Positions 6,915-14,107 are shown, counted from the stretch's first letter. The stretch: DNA of 18,689 bases from Bacteroidota bacterium (GCA_020631675.1 JAHDGT010000025.1:1-18689), one strand, 5' to 3'. Notes: generated from the sequence alone by a model not told the origin. Numbers and translations are program-made.

Positions 6915-8828
6915 TTATTGAATGATCACCTTCTTATTCATCACCTTATCATTCTGAGAGATCTGCATCAGATAGATGCCTTTCGCATTTCCAGAAATAT
7001 CGATCTGACGTTCGTAATCTCCGGAAAAGTTATTCAGCTCTTCTTCAAAAACGGTTCTTCCTGAAAGATCACTGATACGCACTTTAACCAAAGACTCTGC
7101 TTTACTACTAAAGCGCAATTTGAACTGCCCATTACTAGGGTTAGGGAAGAAGGATACATTGCTTAATTCAGGAGCGGCGGTTTGAGGTATGTCAATGCCT
7201 TTTTTAGCCATTTCTTCCATATCGGCATCATCCATATCTTTAATGACAACACTGCCACGGAAGAAAAAAGGATTCTCACCTTGGAAGTTCTTTAACATTT
7301 CTTCCGCACCCTCACCTTCAAAGAATTGAAAGTTTTCACCTTGGAATTTCTTTAAGAAATCTTCGGCATCTTCACCTTCTGGGAATTCAAAGATTTGAAT
7401 GTCCACATCCTTGTCACCATTTTCGTTCCCCTTGTTAAACCACTCGAATTGATCTCCATGTAGTTTTTGGAACGGACTTTCTGGCTTTGTTAAAATAGCG
7501 GTACTTTCTCCTGCAACACCCGCACGCTTATAAGAGATGCGTAACTCATCATCAATGTTGCATTCGTTCATGAAATTAATTAAGTCGTCATTGCTATTGA
7601 TCGTAGCTTGGTCGATCTGATAAATGATGTCTCCGCGTTGAATACCCGCTTTTTCAGCAGCGCTATTCGGTATCACTCTACGTACTAATACGCCTGGGTG
7701 ACCACCTTCTTCATAGGGCATGTCCATGACCACACCCAATTTTACTTTGTCAGGATCTTCATTCCAACCGAAGAAGCTGCCTTCTTTTTTAGGACAGCAA
7801 CCTGGTGCTGGGAAACAATCTTTTCCGGGTACACATCCTGGGCCAGGAACACAAGAACTGCCGTCTTTATTGAACCATTTTCCGCTTCTGGCTCCTGATG
7901 CTGGGAAACAATCTTTTCCGGGTACACATCCAGGACCAGGAACACAAGAACTACCGTCTTTATTGAACCACTTGCCACGAGCAGCAAGGCTTTGCTCTTT
8001 TAGCGTAGCTTTTACTTTCTTGTTTTTACCATCACGTTGGTACTTGATCTTCACTTGATCCCCAACTTCTAAATCGGCTATGCCTTCTACTAAGTCAGAA
8101 GTAGAGTTGATGTCTGTTTTATTCAATTTAAGAATGACATCACCAGCTTCTAAGCCTGCTTCGTCGGCAGCACTGTTTTTTGTAACATGGTCAATGACTA
8201 CGGAGCCATTTTCTTCTTGGCTGATGGTAACACCCAATTGCGGCTTCTGCTCTAAGTTCATGGGCATTTGACCGCGCATAAAGCAATCTTCAAATGCACG
8301 CTCTCCATTGCTATCTCCTTCACTATCGAAGTAGAATTTCTTCATCATGAAACGATTGCCATTGCTGCCATCGAAGTCTTCTTCGTCAATATTGATATCA
8401 ATGTCCATGTCGCCCAGCTTCTCCAATAGTTGCTCAACATCTAAATTTTCTAAATTCAGATCCAAGCCGAAACGGAATTGCTTCACATCATCGGCATCAA
8501 TATCCAGCTCTTCCATGTCTTCGATCTTCATGTCCATGAAGTTCTGGGGCATGCCATCGAAATCGATGTCCAAGTCCATATCGATGCCCATTTCTTTGAG
8601 CTTGTCCATCAAATCATTCAGAGAGCCATTCTCTAAGTCGTCCATATTGAACTCCTCATTGATCTCGGTGCGCTCACCGTCAATGTCTTGAATGATGCGG
8701 ATCTGCCCCTTTCCGTTTTCTGGTTCAGCAGCATCTTGTGCTACTAATGCATTCTGGGGGGCGGAAATGAGCAGTCCCATGCAGCAGAGCAAGCAAAAGG
8801 TGCTTAACAATTTTGTCCATGTTTTCAT
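6915..8828 (-). CDS. Secreted double-PDZ protein with Cys-rich repeats and T9SS tail
   Basis: This 637-residue exported protein has a signal peptide (residues 1-30, cleavage probably after ALVA). A very acidic Met/Asp/Leu-rich region follows (about 45-160). PDZ domain 1 is about 195-278 (PQLGVTI...AGLEAGDVI). Two tandem 31-residue Cys-rich repeats lie at 285-346. PDZ domain 2 is about 361-447 (KLGVVM...AGIQRGDII). A short imperfect duplication of LKKFQGEN/LKNFQGEN lies at about 492-519. A C-terminal type A T9SS sorting domain (about 555-637, FFPNPSNG...GIYLMQI...KKVIIQ) implies export across the outer membrane and removal of the tail. No protease domain is seen, so it is a binding or scaffold protein rather than an HtrA- or Ctp-type protease. 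It is divergent from a histidine kinase with its own PDZ-like domain, suggesting a functional link (inference). Confidence 0.88.
   Translation of the reverse strand: MKTWTKLLSTFCLLCCMGLLISAPQNALVAQDAAEPENGKGQIRIIQDIDGERTEINEEFNMDDLENGSLNDLMDKLKEMGIDMDLDIDFDGMPQNFMDMKIEDMEELDIDADDVKQFRFGLDLNLENLDVEQLLEKLGDMDIDINIDEEDFDGSNGNRFMMKKFYFDSEGDSNGERAFEDCFMRGQMPMNLEQKPQLGVTISQEENGSVVIDHVTKNSAADEAGLEAGDVILKLNKTDINSTSDLVEGIADLEVGDQVKIKYQRDGKNKKVKATLKEQSLAARGKWFNKDGSSCVPGPGCVPGKDCFPASGARSGKWFNKDGSSCVPGPGCVPGKDCFPAPGCCPKKEGSFFGWNEDPDKVKLGVVMDMPYEEGGHPGVLVRRVIPNSAAEKAGIQRGDIIYQIDQATINSNDDLINFMNECNIDDELRISYKRAGVAGESTAILTKPESPFQKLHGDQFEWFNKGNENGDKDVDIQIFEFPEGEDAEDFLKKFQGENFQFFEGEGAEEMLKNFQGENPFFFRGSVVIKDMDDADMEEMAKKGIDIPQTAAPELSNVSFFPNPSNGQFKLRFSSKAESLVKVRISDLSGRTVFEEELNNFSGDYERQIDISGNAKGIYLMQISQNDKVMNKKVIIQ
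7791..7976 (-). repeat. Tandem 93-bp repeat coding two Cys-rich units
   Basis: Two adjacent 93-bp units within the PDZ gene encode 31 residues each (285-315 and 316-346). Both contain GKWFNKDGSSC followed by VPGPGCVPGKDCFPA, with cysteines spaced C-x5-C-x5-C. The DNA is almost identical between the units apart from a few bases, pointing to recent duplication or gene conversion. The second unit runs on into two further cysteines (PGCCPKK). Confidence 0.9.
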
Positions 8829-8884
8829 AAAAAAGGATATTTTGGATGGGATAAAATAGCTGATGAATTCTGTCAGCTTGACTA

Positions 8885-8892
8885 CAAATGTA
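8885..8892 (-). promoter_or_regulatory. Bacteroidota-type -7 box for the PDZ gene
   Basis: The plus strand reads CAAATGTA, so the minus strand reads TACATTTG, a perfect TAnnTTTG -7 element of Bacteroidota sigma factors. A good TTTG -33 box is not seen at the usual spacing. Transcription from here would give a 5' leader of roughly 45-50 nt, which contains a 6-bp inverted repeat (8858-8863 with 8873-8878). Confidence 0.55.
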
Positions 8893-8985
8893 AGACAGAC
8901 ACTTGATAGATCTCGTTAATGCCTGTTAAATAGCGTTAATCGTGAACATTAGGGGTGCTACAACCGTAATTTTGTAGGGACTACT

Positions 8986-8998
8986 TATGCGTCGCATA
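8986..8998. promoter_or_regulatory. Palindrome in the divergent intergenic region
   Basis: TATGCGTCGCATA is a 13-bp palindrome with one central base, lying between the divergent PDZ gene and the histidine kinase gene. A second inverted repeat, CTACAA (8958-8963) with TTGTAG (8972-8977), is 8 bp away. Either could be an operator for the two-component regulator encoded next door. There is no direct evidence beyond symmetry and position. Confidence 0.35.
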
Positions 8999-9033
8999 CC
9001 TAGGAACGCTCTTACAATTTCGGTACGATTTTT

Positions 9034-9199
9034 CGCGCGAGGGATAGGAGTGGTATTAAGTGTGCTGCATGGCGAGTGAGTGCGCCTGTTGCGGGGGCGG
9101 CCCAGAGGTAGCCACCGCAACAGGCAGCGACGAACCGCCAGGCAGTGCGCTTAATAGGAACGGATAGCCCGGTGACCTGCCGCAGGCGGGCACGCGCCC
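9034..9199 (+). ncRNA. Structured intergenic repeat, copy B (putative RNA)
   Basis: This is a complete 166-bp copy. GCGCG (9035-9039) pairs with CGCGC (9193-9197) as closing stem P1. P2 is a 20-position stem (9055-9074 with 9136-9155) holding 16 Watson-Crick pairs, 3 G-U wobbles and one A-G mismatch. P3 is a perfect 10-bp stem (9085-9094 with 9115-9124) capped by the invariant GGCGGCCCAGAGGTAGCC (9096-9113). Between P2 and P3 lie the shared strings GTGAGT and AGCGA. CGGATAGCCCG (9160-9170) precedes a small 3' hairpin (CCTG-CCG-CAGG). The element ends 11 bp before the histidine kinase ATG and in the same direction, so it could be part of that mRNA leader or a separate RNA. Confidence 0.75.
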
Positions 9200-9210
9200 A
9201 ATACATTTAT

Positions 9211-11148
9211 ATGCTTAAAGGACAATTACAAATATTGATCATCGCGATGGTGCTGGCCTTAACGGGCTTGGTGTACTTGCAGTATCGTTGGGTGACGGAC
9301 TCTTATCGGGTGAAAGAGGAGCAGTTCACGCATATTGTGAATGATGCCATGGAGCATATCGCGCAGAAGATCGAGAAGATGGAGCGATTGGAAGCCATGC
9401 GCATGGGCGTGGATCCGGATAATATGCTGCCTCCGGTCAATCTTTCTCCTAAAGGAGAGCCTACAGCGGTCGCATCGGCGAATTCTGGTTCTGCGGCCAT
9501 GATGAACCAGTATGCTTTGATGATCGATGAGTACGAGGAGACGAATAATATGCTCTTGGAACAGCTGCGCAATAATAAAACGCAGGTGTTTTTAGGAGTG
9601 GATATTAATCCGAACGCGACGCATTGTGATGGTATAGAAGTGAGTAGGGTAATACCGAATACGAGTGCCGATCATGCTGATCTTCGCCCGGGAGACATAC
9701 TGGAATCTATTGATAATGTGGTGCTGGAGTGTACGGATGATCTTCTGGATGTACTGGCGCGCTACTCGCCCAATGAGATCGTCAATGTCGGGTTTAGGCG
9801 GGCACAGCTTTCTTATTCACCCGGTTTAGGGTCTAAGATCAGAACCATACAGAGTCAAGATACGATCAGTCTGGGCGGTACGAAGCTGGTACGGTCGGAG
9901 GTGCGGGTGGAGAATATGGATTCTGTGATCGAAGACATCAATATTTTATGGGAGCCGAAGTATACCGATCATATTGTACCGCTTAGGTTACAAGACAGAC
10001 GGGTGCTGCGACAAATGATCCAACAGCAGATATCGCATAACCACCAGCAAGTACAGCGCTTGGCTTTTGAAATGGCGATACGCAATAAACCGCTGGCGGA
10101 ACGCATTGATCCTCGTAAGTTGGACGAGACCATTGAGGGGGCATTGAATAATATGGGCATTGAAACCGCTTATCAGTTCTGCTTGCGTTCTGACCGAGGG
10201 GATCTGATCTTCGCCAAGCCCAATCAGGTAAGTCAGGAGTTATTGAATAGCGACTACAGTCACCAGCTCTACCAGAATGATATGTTCGCCCAAAAGGGAG
10301 AACTGTTGTTGTTCTTCCCGAACCGACAGAAGTATTTATTGGGCAGGTCACAAGCTATGTTGGGCGCTTCTTTTCTTTTCAACCTCATTATATTATTGAT
10401 CTTCGCTAGTACGATCCGCACGATCATACGGCAGAAGAAGTTGAGTGATATGAAAACCGACTTCATCAATAATATGACGCATGAATTAAAGACCCCGATC
10501 AGTACGATCAAATTGGCAAGTGAGATGTTGGCCGATCCCGGTTTAGCCCGTTCAGAGTCTATGGTGAGTAGATATGTAAGCATGATCGCCGATGAAAACG
10601 AGCGTTTGAAACAGCATGTGGAGAAGGTGCTACAGTTCGCCCGTATGGAAAAAGGCGACTTGAAGCTGAATATGGAGGAGGTGAATATGCATGATCTGAT
10701 ACGTGATATTCTTCAAAAGGTGAATCTGCGTATTCAGAATGCGAACGGGGTGTTAGAAGAACATTTAGAGGCGAAAAATGTAGTATTAAAGGGAGACAGA
10801 TTGCATTTGACCAATATGATCCTGAACCTATTGGATAATGCGATCAAATACGCCAAAGAAACGCCTGATGTTACGGTTCGGACCCGAAATACGGATGAAG
10901 AGTTCATCGTATCTATTCAAGATAAAGGCATTGGAATGAGCAAAGAGACCGTGAAGCGGATCTTTGACAAATTCTATCGAGTGCCTACAGGTAATGTGCA
11001 CAATGTTAAGGGTTTCGGACTGGGCTTGAGTTACGTTAGACTCATGGTTGAGGCGCATGGTGGCATAGTAAGTGCTACTAGTAAGTTGGATAAGGGTAGT
11101 GTTTTTGAAATTCGTTTTCCATTAAATGGGAAACAATTAAACACATAG
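9211..11148 (+). CDS. Membrane histidine kinase with a PDZ-like sensor domain
   Basis: This is a sensor kinase of 645 residues from the ATG at 9211. An in-frame ATG at 9145 exists, but its extra 22 residues (Arg/Cys-rich) come from the repeat element and would precede the first membrane segment, so 9211 is preferred. TM1 spans about 5-25 and TM2 about 385-406, bounding a large extracytoplasmic region. That region holds a PDZ-like domain at about 124-200 (VFLGVDI, then VIPNTSADHADLRPGDIL). The cytoplasmic part has a HisKA H-box MTHELKTP with phospho-acceptor His424, and a HATPase domain with NLLDNAIKYA (539-548), DKGIGMS (571-577) and GFGLGLS (601-607). The cognate regulator follows after 43 bp. 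The ligand is unknown; PDZ domains usually bind C-terminal peptides. Confidence 0.93.
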   Translation: MLKGQLQILIIAMVLALTGLVYLQYRWVTDSYRVKEEQFTHIVNDAMEHIAQKIEKMERLEAMRMGVDPDNMLPPVNLSPKGEPTAVASANSGSAAMMNQYALMIDEYEETNNMLLEQLRNNKTQVFLGVDINPNATHCDGIEVSRVIPNTSADHADLRPGDILESIDNVVLECTDDLLDVLARYSPNEIVNVGFRRAQLSYSPGLGSKIRTIQSQDTISLGGTKLVRSEVRVENMDSVIEDINILWEPKYTDHIVPLRLQDRRVLRQMIQQQISHNHQQVQRLAFEMAIRNKPLAERIDPRKLDETIEGALNNMGIETAYQFCLRSDRGDLIFAKPNQVSQELLNSDYSHQLYQNDMFAQKGELLLFFPNRQKYLLGRSQAMLGASFLFNLIILLIFASTIRTIIRQKKLSDMKTDFINNMTHELKTPISTIKLASEMLADPGLARSESMVSRYVSMIADENERLKQHVEKVLQFARMEKGDLKLNMEEVNMHDLIRDILQKVNLRIQNANGVLEEHLEAKNVVLKGDRLHLTNMILNLLDNAIKYAKETPDVTVRTRNTDEEFIVSIQDKGIGMSKETVKRIFDKFYRVPTGNVHNVKGFGLGLSYVRLMVEAHGGIVSATSKLDKGSVFEIRFPLNGKQLNT

Positions 11149-11191
11149 CCCTATAAATGTGTTAAAAAGTAAATTCAACATATAAAGAAGT

Positions 11192-11887
11192 ATGAGTAAA
11201 CCAAGATTGTTGCTGGTCGAAGATGATCCCAACTTAGGTGATATACTACAAGAATATTTATCCCTTAAAGGATATGATGCCACACTGTGTAAAGATGGTC
11301 AGGCAGGTTTCGACGCCTTCGAAAACCAACAGTTTGACATGTGTGTGCTGGATGTGATGCTTCCGATCATGGATGGCTTCACCCTTGGTAAGAAGATCCG
11401 TGAAAAAGACGGTCAAGTACCGATCATGTTCCTGACCGCACGTTCATTCAAAGAAGACAAAGTAGAAGGCTTCAAGCTGGGCGGAGATGACTATATGACC
11501 AAGCCCTTCAGCATGGAGGAGCTGCAGTTGCGCATTGACGCGATTTTGCGGAGGGCGCAACAGAAAAGCGGTGCTGAAGCTATACCGGCGGATAACTATG
11601 ATATAGGTAATTATACCTTCGATCCGGTCAAACAGCTCCTGTCCATGGCGGATAATGAACGGAAACTCACCACTAAGGAGTCGCAACTGCTGGATATGCT
11701 CTGCCAGCATAAAAACCGCATCTTGCCACGTGAGAAAGCACTAAAGAAGATCTGGGGTGAAGACACCTATTTCACCGGTCGGTCTATGGATGTTTTCATC
11801 ACTAAGCTCAGAAAATACCTCAAAGAAGACGAGCAGGTGAACATCATGAATGTTCACGGACAAGGCTATAAGTTGCTGGATGTTTGA
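11192..11887 (+). CDS. OmpR/PhoB-family response regulator
   Basis: This is a 231-residue two-domain regulator. The receiver domain (1-120) has the acidic pair Asp11-Asp12, phospho-acceptor Asp54 in VLDVMLPIMDG, Thr82 (FLTAR) and Lys104 (TKPF), so all residues needed for phosphotransfer are present. The C-terminal winged-helix domain (about 131-231) shows LTTKESQLLDML, the RSMDVFITKLRKYL recognition region and NVHGQGYKLL. It forms an operon with the histidine kinase 43 bp upstream and should bind DNA when phosphorylated by it. Targets are unknown; the palindromes in the adjacent divergent region are candidates. Confidence 0.95.
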   Translation: MSKPRLLLVEDDPNLGDILQEYLSLKGYDATLCKDGQAGFDAFENQQFDMCVLDVMLPIMDGFTLGKKIREKDGQVPIMFLTARSFKEDKVEGFKLGGDDYMTKPFSMEELQLRIDAILRRAQQKSGAEAIPADNYDIGNYTFDPVKQLLSMADNERKLTTKESQLLDMLCQHKNRILPREKALKKIWGEDTYFTGRSMDVFITKLRKYLKEDEQVNIMNVHGQGYKLLDV

Positions 11888-11905
11888 TGGTAATATCGTC
11901 TTGAA

Positions 11906-12241
11906 TCTTGAATCTTATGTCTTTATTCATGGCGCATCCCCGCAATAAAAAAGCGGCATATTCACCTTTTTCCGTTGAAGGAATTGGTGGATGCGCCGCT
12001 TTTTCAATGCGGGGTCGGGCTATCCGTTAAATTCGGCAACCCCAAATGCTTTTCGCTGGCAGGCTTACAAATGGCTACCTCTGGGCCGCCTTTGTAAGCC
12101 GCCGCTCAATAGCATTCGGGGCTACCTCATACCACTGCTATCCCTTGCGCGGGTGACTAATTTTGAATGGAAGAATTTTGAGTTTTGAATGTGGTTTCCA
12201 GTGTAAAATTTTAAGTCTTACGTCTTGAATCTTATGTCTTT
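11906..12241. repeat. 19-bp direct repeats flanking structured repeat copy C
   Basis: TCTTGAATCTTATGTCTTT occurs at 11906-11924 and again at 12223-12241, bracketing copy C (11931-12153). The first copy is preceded by another TCTTGAA unit, and the right flank contains related TTTTGAAT units (for example around 12162 and 12183), so this may be low-complexity TTGAATCT repetition rather than a target duplication. The 356-bp gap between the response regulator and the transporter gene holds only these repeats and copy C. Confidence 0.55.
11931..12153 (-). ncRNA. Structured intergenic repeat, copy C (putative RNA)
   Basis: This is a complete 223-bp copy on the minus strand. P1 is GCGCA (12150-12146) with TGCGC (11936-11932). 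P2 is 12126-12111 with 12050-12035, 16 positions with 13 Watson-Crick pairs and 3 G-U wobbles. P3 is a perfect 10-bp stem (12100-12091 with 12071-12062) capped by the invariant 18-nt apical sequence (12090-12073). CGGATAGCCCG follows P2. The 3' hairpin P4 is much longer than in the other copies: 12014-11995 pairs with 11957-11938 (20 positions, one wobble, one mismatch), enclosing a 37-nt insert that itself folds (CACC/GGTG, TTCC/GGAA). It lies between convergent genes, so P4 with its T/A runs may also act as a two-way terminator. Confidence 0.75.
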
Positions 12242-12243
12242 GT

Positions 12244-13113
12244 TTACACCAACATCAAACAAATAGCGGCGATCGCCGCACCGATCCCCAAGAAGTTAAT
12301 TGGGCTAAGCCGCTCTTTAAACAACAGCATAGAACCTGCTGCCGCGGTCAGAACGATTCCCATATTCAAAACTGTGAAAAACACAGAGCTTTCCAAACCA
12401 CTTTTATCCAGAGCCGCTAAGAGGAATAAGATAGAACCATAATTAGGTATGCCCAATAAGATACCCGCTAAGACATCTTTGCGGGTCATGCTTAGCCTTC
12501 TAACAAGTAAAACTATACTACCAATAATAGCCGCCATTGCGAAAATGAAGATGGTGAATAAGGCATTTTCCAATTCTGAATTGAGATAATATTGTTGGTT
12601 GTAGTTCAGAATGATCTCTATGATCCCACCGATCAAGAATATACTGAAGGGTAAAATCAATGAAGCCCCTTTGGTAGAAGATGTAGATGCTTCTTCACCG
12701 CTTTTACTTGAGGTGAGAAAAATGGCGACCAAAGCCAAAATCACCCCGCTTATCTTCCAAAAAGTGATGCTGTCGCCATATAGATAAACAGCGGCCATTA
12801 CGGGGAGCACCATACTGGTTTTACTGGCAATAGTGGCTACCGTTACACCGTTCAATTGCGTGGTTTTACCGATCAAGAAAAAACCGCTGATGAAAATAAA
12901 GCCCAATGCGATTGCCCATAAGGGCCATGCTTTAGCCGTTAAATCATTGTTGAGTAAGCTAACTACTTTAGGTGAGCTGAGTAATCCGGTAGCCACACAG
13001 ACCCAATAATTCACTACAATAGCAGCAAATAAATTGATGTCATAACGCTCAAAAGCCTTGAAGAGCAACATTAAAGATGCACTACAGCATATGGATAGAA
13101 GGATAAAAATCAT
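12244..13113 (-). CDS. EamA/DMT-superfamily transporter
   Basis: This is a 289-residue inner-membrane protein with about ten hydrophobic segments in two homologous halves (about 1-137 and 150-289), as expected for the drug/metabolite transporter superfamily. Each half ends with the typical late helix pattern, for example VLPVMAAVYLYGDSITFWK in the first and AAAGSMLLFKERLSPINFLG in the second, where a short loop between the last two helices carries a conserved acidic residue. Substrate cannot be inferred; members export amino acids, metabolites or drugs. It starts 28 bp after the stop of the HExxH-protein gene on the same strand, so the two are likely co-transcribed. Confidence 0.88.
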   Translation of the reverse strand: MIFILLSICCSASLMLLFKAFERYDINLFAAIVVNYWVCVATGLLSSPKVVSLLNNDLTAKAWPLWAIALGFIFISGFFLIGKTTQLNGVTVATIASKTSMVLPVMAAVYLYGDSITFWKISGVILALVAIFLTSSKSGEEASTSSTKGASLILPFSIFLIGGIIEIILNYNQQYYLNSELENALFTIFIFAMAAIIGSIVLLVRRLSMTRKDVLAGILLGIPNYGSILFLLAALDKSGLESSVFFTVLNMGIVLTAAAGSMLLFKERLSPINFLGIGAAIAAICLMLV

Positions 13114-13141
13114 AGTTCTAAAATGTATGGCTTTGTACGTC

Positions 13142-13942
13142 TCAAATAATACCTGCCCTGTATTCTGATATCATGCCCACATAATCACTCGCCTGCAAAT
13201 AACCATAGTGAGGATGCCTTTTGCGATAGAGTATGTAGTAATAATAATCTTCAGGAATGGAGGCTTGTTGCTCTCTGTTCAATCTCTTTATGCTATACAA
13301 GTGTAAGCTTTCCGGCTCGCCATAACCATAGCCGTCAGAAAACTGGGCGAAAATGGCTTCACTGGTATACCGACTCCCCGCATTGACCATTTGGTGTACA
13401 TGCGCCAATTCATGTACCAACCAAGCCATATCCTTATTTCCAGGTTTCGGGTCGATGGGTCTTGTGAAATGGATCGTGTAAAACGCACAAATACCCATCT
13501 GACTGGCTCGGGCGAAATAGGCACCAGCTTTAGCGATCAAGGAGTAGGGGGTGATGCGAACTAAATCATAAGGAATCTGCTCCCCATATACCAATTTCGC
13601 TTCCTGAATTTCCAGTGCGGTCATTTTTCGATTGCTAGGGTGGGTCAAACACCATAAAAACGACAATAGCTCTGGCAATGCCATCAGATCAAAAACGAAA
13701 TGCAACAGTCTAAGGAACCAAGCGAAAATTCTTAAAAAAACATTTCTACCAGTCCCCACTAAATTCAAACTCTTCGCAGTAGTCCAAAGTTGATGCCTCA
13801 TTGGAAAAAGCAGCCTTATCAAGCTATTTGGAGCAAAGTGCAAAATGCATCTAAGAAAACGCTTTGGTAAGGACTTGACATAGGTCAACCACATCAAATA
13901 AGCGTAGTGGAAACTATGTTGAATATGCCTCATGAAAAGCAA
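13142..13942 (-). CDS. Uncharacterised HExxH (putative zinc peptidase-like) protein
   Basis: This is a 266-residue protein of unknown function. The N-terminal 50 residues are basic and aromatic, a hydrophobic stretch at about 68-100 may be membrane-associated, and the C-terminal half contains AWLVHELAHVHQM (173-185). There His177-Glu178 and His181 form an HExxH zinc-binding motif inside a helix, as in gluzincin-like metallopeptidases. His184 and several downstream acidic or Tyr residues (for example Glu195, Asp203) are possible further ligands, but I cannot assign one. The C-terminus has a Tyr cluster (YYYY at 233-236). Two ATGs (residues 1 and 4) are equally plausible starts. It is upstream of, and probably co-transcribed with, the EamA transporter gene. 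Confidence 0.7.
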   Translation of the reverse strand: MLFMRHIQHSFHYAYLMWLTYVKSLPKRFLRCILHFAPNSLIRLLFPMRHQLWTTAKSLNLVGTGRNVFLRIFAWFLRLLHFVFDLMALPELLSFLWCLTHPSNRKMTALEIQEAKLVYGEQIPYDLVRITPYSLIAKAGAYFARASQMGICAFYTIHFTRPIDPKPGNKDMAWLVHELAHVHQMVNAGSRYTSEAIFAQFSDGYGYGEPESLHLYSIKRLNREQQASIPEDYYYYILYRKRHPHYGYLQASDYVGMISEYRAGII

Positions 13943-13970
13943 AAGAATGATAAAGTATCATCGGCTTATA

Positions 13971-14007
13971 AAATAAAAAAGACTCACCGCGGTAAATGCG
14001 ATGAGTC
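13971..14007 (-). terminator. Terminator after tRNA-Met
   Basis: On the minus strand, GACTCAT (14007-14001) pairs with the complement of 13981-13987 (one mismatch), with three further GC-rich pairs around a 7-nt loop, followed by a T-rich tract (complement of AAATAAAAAA at 13971-13980). It begins 14 bp after the tRNA 3' end, so it should stop the tRNA transcript before the HExxH gene. Confidence 0.75.
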
Positions 14008-14020
14008 TAGCTATTCTTAG

Positions 14021-14094
14021 TAGCGAGAACGAGATTTGAACTCGTGACCTCCGGGTTATGAATCCGACGCTCTAACCAACTGAGCTACCTCGCC
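14021..14094 (-). tRNA. tRNA-Met (anticodon CAU), elongator type
   Basis: The minus strand folds as a 74-nt cloverleaf: acceptor GGCGAGG paired with TCTCGCT, D arm GCTC/GAGC with AGTTGGTTA, anticodon arm TCGGA-TTCATAA-CCCGG with CAT in the loop, variable AGGTC, and T arm ACGAG-TTCAAAT-CTCGT. CCA is not encoded. The paired acceptor (G-U at 1-72) and the A-C pair at the base of the anticodon loop resemble elongator tRNA-Met rather than the initiator, which has three consecutive G-C pairs. A CAU anticodon could also belong to a lysidine-modified tRNA-Ile2, so the elongator call is likely but not certain. Confidence 0.9.
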
Positions 14095-14107
14095 AATTCA
14101 GCGGGCG

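Noticed and set aside
7698..8691. Plus-strand open frames opposite the PDZ gene
   Set aside because: They are antisense shadows of a clear signal-peptide/PDZ/T9SS protein, low-complexity Ser/Pro-rich, and their repeats just mirror the tandem repeat of the real gene.
9145..9210. Longer N-terminus for the histidine kinase from the ATG at 9145
   Set aside because: The extra 22 residues derive from the repeat element, are Arg/Cys-rich and precede TM1; the ATG at 9211 gives a normal start.
14021..14094. Initiator tRNA-fMet
   Set aside because: The anticodon stem lacks the three consecutive G-C pairs of initiators and the acceptor end is paired, so an elongator-type tRNA is favoured.
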